Shown: positions 20,739 through 31,062, counted from the first letter of the stretch. The stretch: 60,254 nucleotides of DNA from Candidatus Pacebacteria bacterium GW2011_GWA1_46_10 (GCA_001002135.1 LCLP01000001.1:425114-485367), one strand, 5' to 3'. Notes: generated from the sequence alone by a model not told the origin. Program-made: numbers and translations.

Positions 20739-21331
20739 TTTTCAATCACAAACAAGTTGTTCATGCCCCACTCAAAATATTCGTGGTGAGTTTGTAAGCG
20801 TTTTACTTTTGTTGGCAGTAATTTCATTAGTTTATAGTGGTCAAAGTATCGTTTATGCTCTTCAATTTCCCGGCGGGAAATAAGCTTTAATTTATAAGAA
20901 ACAAACTCCAAAAAGCTTTTAGCCCAGGGCGAGGGAACTGTCAAAATAATTTTGCCGCCGGGTTTAAGAATGCGATACGCTTCGGCCAGAATCTCTTGCG
21001 GATAATTAATGTGTTCAAAGAAAGCAAAAGCAGTCACGATGTCTACTGATTTTTCTTTGAGTGGAATGTGCTTTTTTAACGGATCATTAACAATCTTTAC
21101 GACACTGGCTTTGTGAAGATGCAGTAGTTCGCCAGCAGCGAGCGGATCGATGCCAATATATTGTCGAAACTTTACACCGAAATTAAGTGCTTCATAATAA
21201 AAACGAATTTTTGGTCCGCAGCCAAGATCTACGAGCGTTAACGGAATTTCTAGAGGAATGTGTTTCAAGCCATGGTGAAAACGAATTTTGCGGGCAAGCG
21301 GTTCCAGTAATTCTTCCTCAAATATCGGCAT
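20735..21331 (-). CDS. Class I SAM-dependent methyltransferase
   Basis: VDLGCGPKIRFYYE, DIVTAFAFFEHINYPQEILAEAYRILKPGG. Confidence 0.8.
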   Translation of the reverse strand: MPIFEEELLEPLARKIRFHHGLKHIPLEIPLTLVDLGCGPKIRFYYEALNFGVKFRQYIGIDPLAAGELLHLHKASVVKIVNDPLKKHIPLKEKSVDIVTAFAFFEHINYPQEILAEAYRILKPGGKIILTVPSPWAKSFLEFVSYKLKLISRREIEEHKRYFDHYKLMKLLPTKVKRLQTHHEYFEWGMNNLFVIEK

Positions 21332-22298
21332 GCCGGAAGTATTCTATTGTTTTCTTTAATCCGTCGTGAAAATCAATTTTTGGCTCCCACCCCAACAATT
21401 GCTTAGCCTTCGTGATATCAGGCTGCCTTCGCATTGGGTCATCTTTGGGGAGGGGAGCCGAAGTAATTTTTGGCTCACTCTCAGTCCCATGGATGGCTTC
21501 CCAGACGATTTTGGCCGTTTCTAGCACGCTGAATTCACCTGGATTGCCTAAATTAACTGTCTCGCCCTTGGCTTTTGGTTCCAAGCTCAAACGGAGAATA
21601 CCCTCAATGAGATCACTGACATAACAATAGGAGCGGGTTTGTGAACCATCGCCATAAACCTCCATCGGTTCATTTTTCAGTGCGGCAGTAATAAAACTGG
21701 GAATAATGCGGCCGTCATGAGCATCAATGCGTGGCCCGTAGGTATTGAAAATCCGGACAATTCTGGTATCAATCTTGAAAGTGCGGTAAAAAACACCGCA
21801 AATGGTCTCGCCAAGGCGTTTACTTTCGTCGTACATCGAACGCGGGCCATTGGGGTTCACATGACCCCAATACGTTTCTTGCTGCGGATGCTCCTGCGGA
21901 TCGCCATAGGCTTCTGAAGTGCCGGCAAAAACAAACGTGCCATTCGGATTGGTCTCTTTCAAGAAGTTGAGCAAGTGATCAGTCGCTACCGTATTGACCA
22001 AATACGTCTCCCGCGGAAATTGCTGGTAGTAGGGCGGGGAAGCGGGGGAAGCAAAGTGAAAAATAAAATCGAAAATTTGATTTTTTAAATATTGGTCGGT
22101 CGGCTGATTTACATCGGCCTCAATAAAAGCGAAGTTTTCAGTCTTGATATGAGCCAAATTATTTTTATTACCCGTCAGAAAATTATCAACCCCAGTGACT
22201 TGAGCACCTTCAGCCAACAGGGCGTCGACTAGATGGGAGCCAAGAAACCCGGCCGCACCAGTGACCAACACTTTTTTATCACTAAACCTCTCTGGCAT
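21318..22298 (-). CDS. NAD-dependent epimerase/dehydratase, UDP-glucuronate decarboxylase (UXS)-like
   Basis: VLVTGAAGFLGSHL, HFASPASPPYYQ, NPNGPRSMYDESKR, RIFNTYGPRI. Confidence 0.85.
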   Translation of the reverse strand: MPERFSDKKVLVTGAAGFLGSHLVDALLAEGAQVTGVDNFLTGNKNNLAHIKTENFAFIEADVNQPTDQYLKNQIFDFIFHFASPASPPYYQQFPRETYLVNTVATDHLLNFLKETNPNGTFVFAGTSEAYGDPQEHPQQETYWGHVNPNGPRSMYDESKRLGETICGVFYRTFKIDTRIVRIFNTYGPRIDAHDGRIIPSFITAALKNEPMEVYGDGSQTRSYCYVSDLIEGILRLSLEPKAKGETVNLGNPGEFSVLETAKIVWEAIHGTESEPKITSAPLPKDDPMRRQPDITKAKQLLGWEPKIDFHDGLKKTIEYFRHADI

Positions 22299-22334
22299 AT
22301 AAGGAGATTGTAGCAGAAAAGACCCGAGTGGAGA

Positions 22335-22625
22335 TTATTGGAATTGAACGACAAGTTTAGCATCAAAAGCCTTAGCCACTTTTTTCAGGAATTTAAAAGA
22401 AGGGTTGGCGTCAAAAGATTCTAGTCGAGAAATTGCAGATTGTTTCGTACCGATTTTTTCCGCCAGGTCTTTTTGAGTCATGTTTTTTTCTAGCCTCTTG
22501 TCTAGTATTTGACAAATTAAATCAAATTCAGGTTGAAGCGCATCATGATAAGCCTTAACCTCCGGATCAGATAAGAGTTCCTTCCTAAATTCGGACCAAG
22601 GAATGAAGTTTTTATGATTTATCAT
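22335..22625 (-). CDS. XRE-family antitoxin (HigA-like)
   Basis: HTH: MTQKDLAEKIGTKQSAISRLESFDANPSFKFLKKVAKAFDAKL. Confidence 0.8.
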   Translation of the reverse strand: MINHKNFIPWSEFRKELLSDPEVKAYHDALQPEFDLICQILDKRLEKNMTQKDLAEKIGTKQSAISRLESFDANPSFKFLKKVAKAFDAKLVVQFQ

Positions 22626-22633
22626 ATCCTTGC

Positions 22634-22663
22634 AGTATCACATATATGCTATATATTTGTCAA
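22634..22663 (-). promoter_or_regulatory. Putative antitoxin promoter inside the HigBA operon: TTGACA-18-(TGT)GATACT
   Basis: Minus strand TTGACA 22663-22658, extended -10 at 22639-22634; AT palindrome ATATATAGCATATAT in the spacer. Confidence 0.55.
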
Positions 22664-22998
22664 TATGATGAGAATCGTTTAATTGCTGTTTTTAATTCTT
22701 TAATAGGAGTCTTATTGGTCTTCTTAACAAAGCCATGCAAAACATATACTGATCCCTTATAAAACGCATAAAATAATCTAATCTTCAAAGAACCTCCAAC
22801 TCTTAACTCATATAGGTTTTTAGAAATCTTTTTAGCATAAGGCATAGAAAGATTAGGTCCGTACTTTGTTAATAAATCTAAATACTCGATTACTTTTGCC
22901 CCACTCTGTAGATTTAATGAATTAATAAACTTTTTACAACGAGGGTCAATATGAAAATTCTCTATCACTTCAAAAGAATATACAACAAGCCATAACAT
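22660..22998 (-). CDS. RelE/HigB-like (phage Gp49-like) toxin
   Basis: LRVGGSLKIRLFYAFYKGSVYVLHGFVKKTNKTPIKELKTAIKR; ATG at 22998 preferred to 23049. Confidence 0.8.
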   Translation of the reverse strand: MLWLVVYSFEVIENFHIDPRCKKFINSLNLQSGAKVIEYLDLLTKYGPNLSMPYAKKISKNLYELRVGGSLKIRLFYAFYKGSVYVLHGFVKKTNKTPIKELKTAIKRFSSY

Positions 22999-23037
22999 TA
23001 TCCTGACATCAGAGAGCTTTCGCGGTATCATAAGAGA

Positions 23038-24486
23038 GTGAGAAACCAACGAGTTTTATGGGTAATTTTGCTAGTAGCATTGGTACTACGCTTACCACTT
23101 TTAACCGGTTCATTTTGGCTAGACGAGGCGGCACAAGCACTGGAAAGCATCCGGCCACTGGCGCAACAAACGGACATTACTGGCGATTTTCAGCCGCCAC
23201 TGTTTCATTATCTGATTCATTTTGCCGTTCAAGCTAGCCGAGCTGAATGGTGGCTTCGACTTTGGGGATCACTCATTCCCGGAATAATCACTGTCTGGGC
23301 TACGTATCAATTGAGCAAAAAACTGTTTAATGAAAAAGTGGCTGCGGTGGCTGCGCTGCTGCTGGCCACCTCCTCACTGCATATTTTTTACTCCCAGGAG
23401 TTGCGCCCCTATAGTTTAGCCGTGATGTGGGCCATGATCAGCACTTTGCTCTTGTTGGCCAAAAAATTTGACTGGTGGCAGTTTGCCGGTGTGTCTTTAC
23501 TGGGAGTTTATACCAGCTATCTTTATCCATTTTTCCTACTCCCACAACTGTGGTTTGTCTGGCAGATGAAGTGGGGCTGGCAGCGAGTACTGAAAATTAT
23601 CGCCGCTCTTGGCTTGCTTTTGATGCCTTGGGGGCCCACTTTCTGGCGCCAGCTGGAAGCTGGGCAAGCCCTGCGCCAAGCCTTACCCGGTTGGGAAAAT
23701 GCGGTCAGCCTGCCGCCAGCAAAATCACTTGCCTTAGTACCACTAAAGTTTCTTTACGGAGTATTAAACCTTGACCCCACTCTTTTTTTCATTATCCCGG
23801 CGGTTGTGCTGTTGGGGTTTACTTTTGTCAGTTGGCGGTCGGCTGCTCACACTCAACTGCTGAAGCTTAAAAAACCAACAGCCAAAATAACTTTCCTGTT
23901 GATTGCACCACTACTGCTCAGTTGGCTCGTTTCCTTTGTTATTCCAGTTATCCAACCCAAACGCTTACTTTATTTACTACCTTTCTGGTATCTTCTGCTA
24001 AGCGCACCCTTGGCTTGGCCGAAAACCAATCGGTTGTTTGTCCGGGCAACCATTGCGATTGTGTTGGCCATCAATCTCTTCAGTCTCTGGCAATATTGGA
24101 CCAATCCATCTTTGCAGCGAGAAAACTGGCGAGGACTCAAACAAGAACTTGTTCAGAAGTTTCCCAAACAAGATACGTTAGTTATTTTCGCCTTTGACGA
24201 GGCTCTCTCACCTTGGCGTTGGTATCAGCCTGACGCACTACCATCACTTTCCATTGATTCTCGTCAAATTAATAATGATCAAGCGTTAAGAACTCAATTA
24301 AAAATTACTGAGAACTATCGCTATCTGTTGGTCTTTGACTACTTACGCACCCTGACTGATCCAGATAACAAACTGGAACCGGCGGTGGAAAATCTCGGCT
24401 TTGTTGGCCGAGGAGTGATCGACTACCCCAATCTCGGTTTTGTGCGCATTTACACCAGGCCGGACTTCGCGATAGGCTACCGTTGA
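23038..24486 (+). CDS. GT-C/PMT (GT39-like) glycosyltransferase
   Basis: VLRLPLLTGSFWLDEAAQALESI...FQPPLFHYLIH; ATTSSLHIFYSQELRPYSL. Confidence 0.75.
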   Translation: MRNQRVLWVILLVALVLRLPLLTGSFWLDEAAQALESIRPLAQQTDITGDFQPPLFHYLIHFAVQASRAEWWLRLWGSLIPGIITVWATYQLSKKLFNEKVAAVAALLLATSSLHIFYSQELRPYSLAVMWAMISTLLLLAKKFDWWQFAGVSLLGVYTSYLYPFFLLPQLWFVWQMKWGWQRVLKIIAALGLLLMPWGPTFWRQLEAGQALRQALPGWENAVSLPPAKSLALVPLKFLYGVLNLDPTLFFIIPAVVLLGFTFVSWRSAAHTQLLKLKKPTAKITFLLIAPLLLSWLVSFVIPVIQPKRLLYLLPFWYLLLSAPLAWPKTNRLFVRATIAIVLAINLFSLWQYWTNPSLQRENWRGLKQELVQKFPKQDTLVIFAFDEALSPWRWYQPDALPSLSIDSRQINNDQALRTQLKITENYRYLLVFDYLRTLTDPDNKLEPAVENLGFVGRGVIDYPNLGFVRIYTRPDFAIGYR

Positions 24487-25594
24487 TGAAAGTAGGTATC
24501 GATTTCACCCCAGCCCTTTATGACCGTGGAGTATCACGGTATACCACCAATCTGGTGCGCTCACTGTTGGAGAAACCAGCAGTAGAATTGACCTTATACG
24601 GTTCATCCCTACGCAGTCATCAGAAACTTACCACCCGAGCCAAAAAAGTGGTGAATGCAGCCAAAGTTGCTAACCAACCACAGCTTCATTTTCAGCAATA
24701 TCCCCCCAAGCTTCACCGTTTAATCTGGCGCTTCGGTCTTAACTCCATTCAAAGCCAGTTGCCACACTTGGAAGTGTTTCATAGTTGGGATTGGCTCCAG
24801 CCACCAGATAAAAAACTACCACTCGTTTCTACCATCCATGACTTGGCAATGCTCAAATACCCAGACGTCGCTCATCCAGAACTCTTGAAAGCTCACCAAC
24901 GATCTTGGCGTATTCTCAAAGAACGTCAAGCAGAAATTATTGCCGTTTCACAGGCCACCAAAAAAGACATCATGAATTTTTTGGATATCCCCAGTTTTCG
25001 TATTCACGTCGTGCCGGAAGCGCTACCACGAGAAATTCGTGATACTAATGAAGCCATGACCGAACAACAAACCGAAGCAATTAAAACCAGACTCAAGCTT
25101 GATCGACCTTACGTTTTATTTGTTGGCACTCGCGAGCCACGCAAGAATTTATTGCGTTTAATTGAGGCTTGGCAACCACTTAATGATCAACTTGACCTCT
25201 TGATTGTGGGAGCGAAGGGGTGGGATCAAACCGGTGATGTACGTTACCACCAACCAAACTTACGTTTCTTAGGTAAAGTGACTGATCAAGAGTTGAATGT
25301 CCTGTATACGAAGGTTTCGGCTTACCCATCCTGGAAGCTTTTTACCACGGCACGCCGGTAGTAACCTCTACTGCCAACGCGCTAGTGGAAGTAGCCGGTA
25401 ACGCCGCGCAACTTGTTAACCCTGAATCACCCGAGGATATTCGAGGTGGGATCCAGACGGTTCTCAACGAAACCGCTGATCAGCAGCGAGTGCGACTGCA
25501 ACGGATGATTATCCGCCTGCACATGTTCTCCTGGCACCAAACCGCAGAACAAACCATTGAAGTGTACCGTAAAGCTATTGAACACCATGAGTAA
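24486..25594 (+). pseudogene. GT4 glycosyltransferase disrupted by a small deletion/frameshift
   Basis: Frame 1 ends VLYTKVSAYPSWKLFTTARR*; the overlapping frame reads VYEGFGLPILEAFYHGTPVVTSTANALVEVAGNAAQLVNP... Confidence 0.75.
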
Positions 25595-26783
25595 ACTAAT
25601 TCACATCGCCATCGACGGCAATGAAGCCAACGTCGTTAACAGAGTAGGCAGTAATGTCTATGCTTTTGCAGTCCTTCATCAACTGTGGGCGCTGACCAAA
25701 AATCCGCGTAAGTTTCACTGCACAATCCTGTTGGCCCATGCACCGGTTGAAGACTTCCCACCCGAGCGTAAAAACTGGCAATATCAGGTGATTGGACCGG
25801 CTCGTTTCTGGACTCAATGGGCTTTGCCACTTCACCTGTTTTGGCGGCAGGGAAACTACGATGTCTTTTTCACTACCAGCCATTATGCCCCGAGAGTCTC
25901 GGCCGTGCCGTATGTTAGTAGTGTGATGGATACTGCGTATCTTGATTTTCCTGATCAGTTTCGCCGAAACGATCTCTATCAGCTTACACACTGGACACAC
26001 TACAGTGTCAAACGAGCGGCCAAAGTAATCACCATCAGTCAGTTTTCCAAACAACACATTCACGCCGCTTACCACAAACCGCTCGCCGATATTGTAGTTG
26101 CTCCACCGGCTGTATCACTACCCGAGGTTACTTCACCTTTGCGGGTAAAGGCGTTTTGGCGAAAACATAAAATTGAAAAAGGGAGTTACTTTCTCTATGT
26201 TGGCACCCTACAGCCACGCAAAAACTTGGAAAATCTGATTGAGGCTTTTGAGATCTTTTCTCGCTCACTGGCCGCTCACCAACTCAAAAAACGAGTTGCC
26301 CAAGCAAAACAACAAGATGTATCGCCACAACTAGTGCTGGCTGGCAAAGTTGGTTGGCTGGCCAAAGGCATTCAAGATCGCATCGAAGCTTCACCGCTCA
26401 AAAACCGCATCATCACCACTGGCTTTATCAGTGATGAGCTGAAACGTGCGCTCTATCAACAAGCCCGCGCCACGGTGTTGGTCAGTTTGTCAGAGGGTTT
26501 TGGTATTCCATCACTAGAATCAATCAGTGTCGGTACCATCCCAATCGTCTCCAATACTAGCAGTCTACCGGAAGTAGTCGGTCAGGCAGGCCTACTAGTA
26601 GACCCCACTCAACCGCACCAGATTGCCCAGGCACTCAAAAAGGTTTGGCATCTTTCCGCCAGCCAGCAACAACAATTTGCCAAAAAAGCTCAGAAACAAT
26701 TGGCTCAATTTACCTGGCAAAAAACTGGTAAAACTATTTTAAACACTTTAATGAAGGTAGCCCGTCATGCCAAAAAAACCTGA
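25587..26783 (+). CDS. GT4-type glycosyltransferase
   Basis: FLYVGTLQPRKNLENLIEAFE, ARATVLVSLSEGFGIPSLESISVGTIPIVSN. Confidence 0.88.
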   Translation: MSKLIHIAIDGNEANVVNRVGSNVYAFAVLHQLWALTKNPRKFHCTILLAHAPVEDFPPERKNWQYQVIGPARFWTQWALPLHLFWRQGNYDVFFTTSHYAPRVSAVPYVSSVMDTAYLDFPDQFRRNDLYQLTHWTHYSVKRAAKVITISQFSKQHIHAAYHKPLADIVVAPPAVSLPEVTSPLRVKAFWRKHKIEKGSYFLYVGTLQPRKNLENLIEAFEIFSRSLAAHQLKKRVAQAKQQDVSPQLVLAGKVGWLAKGIQDRIEASPLKNRIITTGFISDELKRALYQQARATVLVSLSEGFGIPSLESISVGTIPIVSNTSSLPEVVGQAGLLVDPTQPHQIAQALKKVWHLSASQQQQFAKKAQKQLAQFTWQKTGKTILNTLMKVARHAKKT

Positions 26784-27276
26784 AGTTATCCTTGGCATTG
26801 ATCCTGGTTACGATCGGGTCGGTTGGGCTGTTGGCGTTGCTCTCAGGAACCAGTGGCAATTAATCCACTATGGGGTTATTCAAACCGATAGAGCATTACC
26901 GCTGACAGAACGTTACCAATCGTTGACTAATCAACTAACTACCCTCATCAAAACACACTCTCCACAAATAGCTGTCATCGAATCGCTTTTTTTCTTTAAA
27001 AACCAAAAAACCGCCCTCAAAGTCAGTGAGGCGAGAGGAGTGATTATCAAAACCTGTTTAACGCACAATTTAAAAATTGCCGAGTTCACGCCGCTCCAGA
27101 TCAAACAAGCCGTCACTGGTTACGGTCGAGCCGATAAAAAAAGTGTCGAAAAAATGGTGCGACTGCAACTCAAGCTGACTGACCGCAAAATTATCGACGA
27201 TGCGATTGATGCGCTGGCGATTATGCTAACCTACCGGGTACAAAATAAACTGCTGAATCCAAAAGCAGTGGCCTGA
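26767..27276 (+). CDS. ruvC: Holliday junction endonuclease RuvC
   Basis: ILGIDPGYDRVGWAV, AVIESLFFFKNQKTALKVSEARGV, DDAIDALAIML. Confidence 0.93.
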   Translation: MPKKPEVILGIDPGYDRVGWAVGVALRNQWQLIHYGVIQTDRALPLTERYQSLTNQLTTLIKTHSPQIAVIESLFFFKNQKTALKVSEARGVIIKTCLTHNLKIAEFTPLQIKQAVTGYGRADKKSVEKMVRLQLKLTDRKIIDDAIDALAIMLTYRVQNKLLNPKAVA

Positions 27277-27282
27277 ACTCGC

Positions 27283-27311
27283 TTGCTCCCTCTGGCCGTT
27301 TCTGCTACTTT
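27283..27311 (+). promoter_or_regulatory. Promoter TTGCTC-17-TACTTT
   Basis: -10 ends 27311, ATG at 27318 (+7). Confidence 0.55.
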
Positions 27312-27317
27312 GAAGGC

Positions 27318-27527
27318 ATGGTACTTTTACTACTCTTCATTACTCTCATTTTTCCACCACGAGTCCAGGCTTATCTTGACCCAGGTACGGGCAGTTACAT
27401 CACTCAGCTTTTGATCGGTTCACTGGTGGGCGGGCTTTATCTTATCAAGGTATACTTCTCGAAAATTGTCGCTTTTATCAAATCACTGCTCCAGAAACTT
27501 TCCCGCCGTGAAAAACCGTCTTCGTAA
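27318..27527 (+). CDS. Small membrane protein with AYLDPGTGSYITQLLIG motif
   Basis: Signal/TM-like N-terminus plus the motif; upstream promoter with ATG at +7. Confidence 0.65.
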   Translation: MVLLLLFITLIFPPRVQAYLDPGTGSYITQLLIGSLVGGLYLIKVYFSKIVAFIKSLLQKLSRREKPSS

Positions 27528-28896
27528 AACAGCAGAACCCGGATCATTTCGAGATCCTCATGGATTTGTGTATTACCACAAAGGCTCGGTATACCGACAA
27601 GTCCATCCTGAGTACGCAACGGTCTTTTCCCGAATTGAAAAAGCCGGTTTTTACCAACACCTGATTGATGAGGGGTGGTTAATCTCATATCAAAAGGTCT
27701 CCAAAAAATCAGCCTTCGACCACCGCGCCACGCTGGTGCTGAAAGTGAAACCCATTCCTTTCCTCTCATATCCGTATGAGTGGAGCTTCAGTCAGTTAAA
27801 AGACGCCGCCCTTTTCACTCTAAAGTTGCAAAAATTAGCGCTCACACATGACTTTTCTCTCAAGGACGCCAGCGCGTACAATATTCAGTTTCTGGAAGGC
27901 AAACCAATCTTAATCGACCTTTTGTCATTTGAAGAATATCGAGTGGATGCGCCATGGGTGGCATACCGTCAATTCTGTGAGCATTTCTTAGGCCCACTCT
28001 TGCTGACAAGTTATACCGACTTACGTTTACACAAGTTGCTGCGCACTCACCTTGATGGCCTCCCCCTAGATTTAGTCAGTCATTTATTACCTAAAAAAAC
28101 GTATCTTAATTTTGCTATCGCCATGCACGTTCATTTTCATGCCCGTCAGCAACAGCAGTTTGGTGCACGGCATCACGCTGACCGCCACTATCGCTTGAGT
28201 AAACTAAGCTTCATGGCGTTACTCGACAGCTTGGAATCACCCATCACTAAACTAACAGCACCCAAGCAACCAACCGAATGGGGAGAGTACTATACGTTTA
28301 CCAACTACTCACCCAAAGCCTTTGCCGCCAAGAAAAAAATCATCACCCAGTATCTGCGACAAAGCAAACCAAGAACCGTTTGGGATCTAGGCGGGAACAC
28401 TGGTGAGTTTAGTCACTTGGCGAGCAATCAGGGTATCTTTACTGTTTCCTTTGATACCGACCCTCGAGCGGTAGAAATCAATTACCTCATGGTAAAAGAA
28501 AAAAATGAGAAACACTTATTACCTTTGCTTATGGATCTCACTAATCCGAGCCCTGACCTTGGCTGGGCGCTGACAGAAAGGCAGTCACTCATCCAACGCG
28601 GTCCAGCGGAGCTTACCATGGTATTGGCACTCATTCATCATCTGGCTATTTCACAGAATGTGCCGTTTGAAAAAATAGCCAACTTTCTGGCTCGTTTAAG
28701 CCGTCACTTGATTATCGAGTTTGTGCCCAAAGCAGATTCTCAGGTACAAAAACTGTTAGCAACAAGAGAGGATATTTTTACTGATTACCACCAAGATCAT
28801 TTTGAAAAGGCGTTTCATCACTATTTTCGTATTCTCGAAAAAGACCGCCTCGGTTTCGGCTCACAGCGCAGTTTATACTTAATGAAACGGAAATGA
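27508..28896 (+). CDS. SAM-dependent methyltransferase, NoeA-like nodulation protein family
   Basis: PGSFRDPHGFVYYHKGSVYRQVHPEY, TVWDLGGNTGEFSHLAS; likely GTG start at 27508. Confidence 0.65.
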   Translation: MKNRLRKTAEPGSFRDPHGFVYYHKGSVYRQVHPEYATVFSRIEKAGFYQHLIDEGWLISYQKVSKKSAFDHRATLVLKVKPIPFLSYPYEWSFSQLKDAALFTLKLQKLALTHDFSLKDASAYNIQFLEGKPILIDLLSFEEYRVDAPWVAYRQFCEHFLGPLLLTSYTDLRLHKLLRTHLDGLPLDLVSHLLPKKTYLNFAIAMHVHFHARQQQQFGARHHADRHYRLSKLSFMALLDSLESPITKLTAPKQPTEWGEYYTFTNYSPKAFAAKKKIITQYLRQSKPRTVWDLGGNTGEFSHLASNQGIFTVSFDTDPRAVEINYLMVKEKNEKHLLPLLMDLTNPSPDLGWALTERQSLIQRGPAELTMVLALIHHLAISQNVPFEKIANFLARLSRHLIIEFVPKADSQVQKLLATREDIFTDYHQDHFEKAFHHYFRILEKDRLGFGSQRSLYLMKRK

Positions 28897-30488
28897 AAAA
28901 ACTTTTGATACTCTGGCTCGCCCCCGTGTTGTTGGCGCTTTTTCCGACTCTAACCACTTACCATCACAATCTCGATCAACTGGCCTTCAATCGCCTCACA
29001 ATTCCGCTCGTGTACTCGTTGGGTTTTGTGTTGGTCAGTGGTGCCGTAGCTCTAGCTGTTTTTAAATCACAGCGCAAAGCCAGCTTATTTACCTCACTGT
29101 GGATCGTTTTGTTTTTTTCTTTTGGGTACCTCTATTTAAAGTTGGGTGAAACTCACTTGGTTCAATTGCTTCCCGTTAGTCTAAACACCCTGTTGATCGG
29201 ATTATTTGGTCTCATTTTATTGGGTGTTGGTATGGCATTGTTTAAAAAAGAACCAGCCAAAAAACTTAGTAACTTTGTTTTAATAGTCGGCCTGACTACT
29301 GTTGCCCTCAATTTATGGACTATTCTTCCTTTTGAGCTGCAACGTCAGTTGGCTGAAACAAGATTGCAGAAATACTTGCTACTCAATCCCATGCTGCCTT
29401 CCTCGGTCGAAGAACCAGCCCTTAAACCTGATGTGTATTATTTTATTTTTGACCGCTACGCCCGCCAAGACGTGTTGGCGGAATATTTTCATTTCGATAA
29501 TCAAGAGACCTTACAAGCCTTGGCCCAAAACAATTTTTTCATCGGGACCCAAAGCTTTGCCAATTACCCCAACACCTATCTTTCACTCGCCTCGTCACTT
29601 AACTTGCGCTATTTAGATTTTCTGCCTCAAACCTTGGGTGTAAAAAATCGTGATCGTATTCCAGCCTATCAACAACTTATTCAGAGTAATGAACTGGTGC
29701 GCTTTCTCAAAAAGCAGGGGTACCACTATGTACTGGCCGGCAGTTTTTGGGATCCTTCCAAAACTAGCCCTTTAGCAGATGCCAATTACAACCTATTTGC
29801 TGATTTTGATGAATTCGAACTTTTTATGTATGAGCGAACTTTATGGAATACCTTGCGCGGTGTCTTGGAAAACAAACAGCTTTACACCGGCGTTGAACGG
29901 TTGGAACGGATGGCCCAAAATTTTGATCTACGTTTGACCAGCCTGAAAAAACAAGCCGGCGTGAACTCGCCCAAATTTGTTTTGGCTCATTTCCTGATGC
30001 CGCATGATCCCAATATTTTCGATCAAACATGTCTGCCAATGGAGTTTGCTGAAATGAGACAGTTAACTCTTATGGAAGGATTTTTAGCAGAAACACAGTG
30101 CGCCAATAAGCTTATGCTCGAGTTGGCTAATTACTTACAAACTAATGCCAAACGGCCAACCGTCATTATTTTTCAATCAGATGAAGGACCATATTTACCT
30201 GAACAATACTTTAATCAAAATGAAGAACTCGTGCCTGATGATCCAACTGCCTATCGTATTCACGCGGCGATTTTAAACGCCATCTATCTGCCAGACAAAG
30301 AAAAGCCAACCCAAGCGGCCGATTATCAAGCCATCGGTTTGGACGAACGGTCAACTCCGATCAATACCTTTCGGGCGATTTTGAATTATTATTTTGGCAC
30401 AAACTTACCGATTTTGGAAAACAAAGTGTATGTCTTTGCTAGCCCGGACGAACCTTACAATTTTCGAGAAATTACTGATAGACTATAA
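28893..30488 (+). CDS. Membrane-anchored sulfatase/alkaline-phosphatase-superfamily protein
   Basis: N-terminal TMs, DVYYFIFDRYARQDVL, FVLAHFLMPHDPNIFD, VIIFQSDEGPY. Confidence 0.65.
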   Translation: MKKLLILWLAPVLLALFPTLTTYHHNLDQLAFNRLTIPLVYSLGFVLVSGAVALAVFKSQRKASLFTSLWIVLFFSFGYLYLKLGETHLVQLLPVSLNTLLIGLFGLILLGVGMALFKKEPAKKLSNFVLIVGLTTVALNLWTILPFELQRQLAETRLQKYLLLNPMLPSSVEEPALKPDVYYFIFDRYARQDVLAEYFHFDNQETLQALAQNNFFIGTQSFANYPNTYLSLASSLNLRYLDFLPQTLGVKNRDRIPAYQQLIQSNELVRFLKKQGYHYVLAGSFWDPSKTSPLADANYNLFADFDEFELFMYERTLWNTLRGVLENKQLYTGVERLERMAQNFDLRLTSLKKQAGVNSPKFVLAHFLMPHDPNIFDQTCLPMEFAEMRQLTLMEGFLAETQCANKLMLELANYLQTNAKRPTVIIFQSDEGPYLPEQYFNQNEELVPDDPTAYRIHAAILNAIYLPDKEKPTQAADYQAIGLDERSTPINTFRAILNYYFGTNLPILENKVYVFASPDEPYNFREITDRL

Positions 30489-30493
30489 CCACG

Positions 30494-31060
30494 ATGATCG
30501 GGTTTCTTTCAGGTACGGTTCAGAAACTTCATGAGGCAGTGCTGATTCATGCCGGCGGCGTTGGGTACCGAGTGGAAGTAGGCCAACTATTACTCAATTC
30601 ACTGAAAAATGAAGAGCCAGCGTCTTTATTCATTCACACCTATATGACTGACAACCAGCTGCGTTTGTTCGGCTTTGCCACCGAACAAGATCTCTATTTA
30701 TTCGAGCTTGTACTCTCAGTTTCCGGTGTTGGCCCCAAGATTGCCCTAGTCTTAGTGGACACCGGCACCGATCGGCTGGTTGGGGCTGTGCAAAACGCCA
30801 ACGTCGGTTTTTTCAAAGCTATCCCCAGAGTAGGTAAAAAATTGGCTCAGAAAATTATTATCGAGTTGAAACCCAAACTGGGTGGACTAAAAGAAGTGGA
30901 GCTTGGTCCACTATCACGAACCGAACGGGATGTGGTTGAAGGTCTCAAAAATCTTGGCTTTGATGAGAATAATATTCAACAAGTCTTGAGTGAACTTGAC
31001 CGTGAACAACCGCTGGAAATTATGCTCAAAGAAGCAGTGAAAAAGTTAGCGAAAATGTAA
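30494..31060 (+). CDS. ruvA: Holliday junction branch migration protein RuvA
   Basis: [60 protein letters not shown]. Confidence 0.93.
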   Translation: MIGFLSGTVQKLHEAVLIHAGGVGYRVEVGQLLLNSLKNEEPASLFIHTYMTDNQLRLFGFATEQDLYLFELVLSVSGVGPKIALVLVDTGTDRLVGAVQNANVGFFKAIPRVGKKLAQKIIIELKPKLGGLKEVELGPLSRTERDVVEGLKNLGFDENNIQQVLSELDREQPLEIMLKEAVKKLAKM

Positions 31061-31062
31061 TT

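Noticed and set aside
25596-26075. 159-aa minus-strand ORF
   Set aside because: Antisense to a clear GT4 gene; no family features
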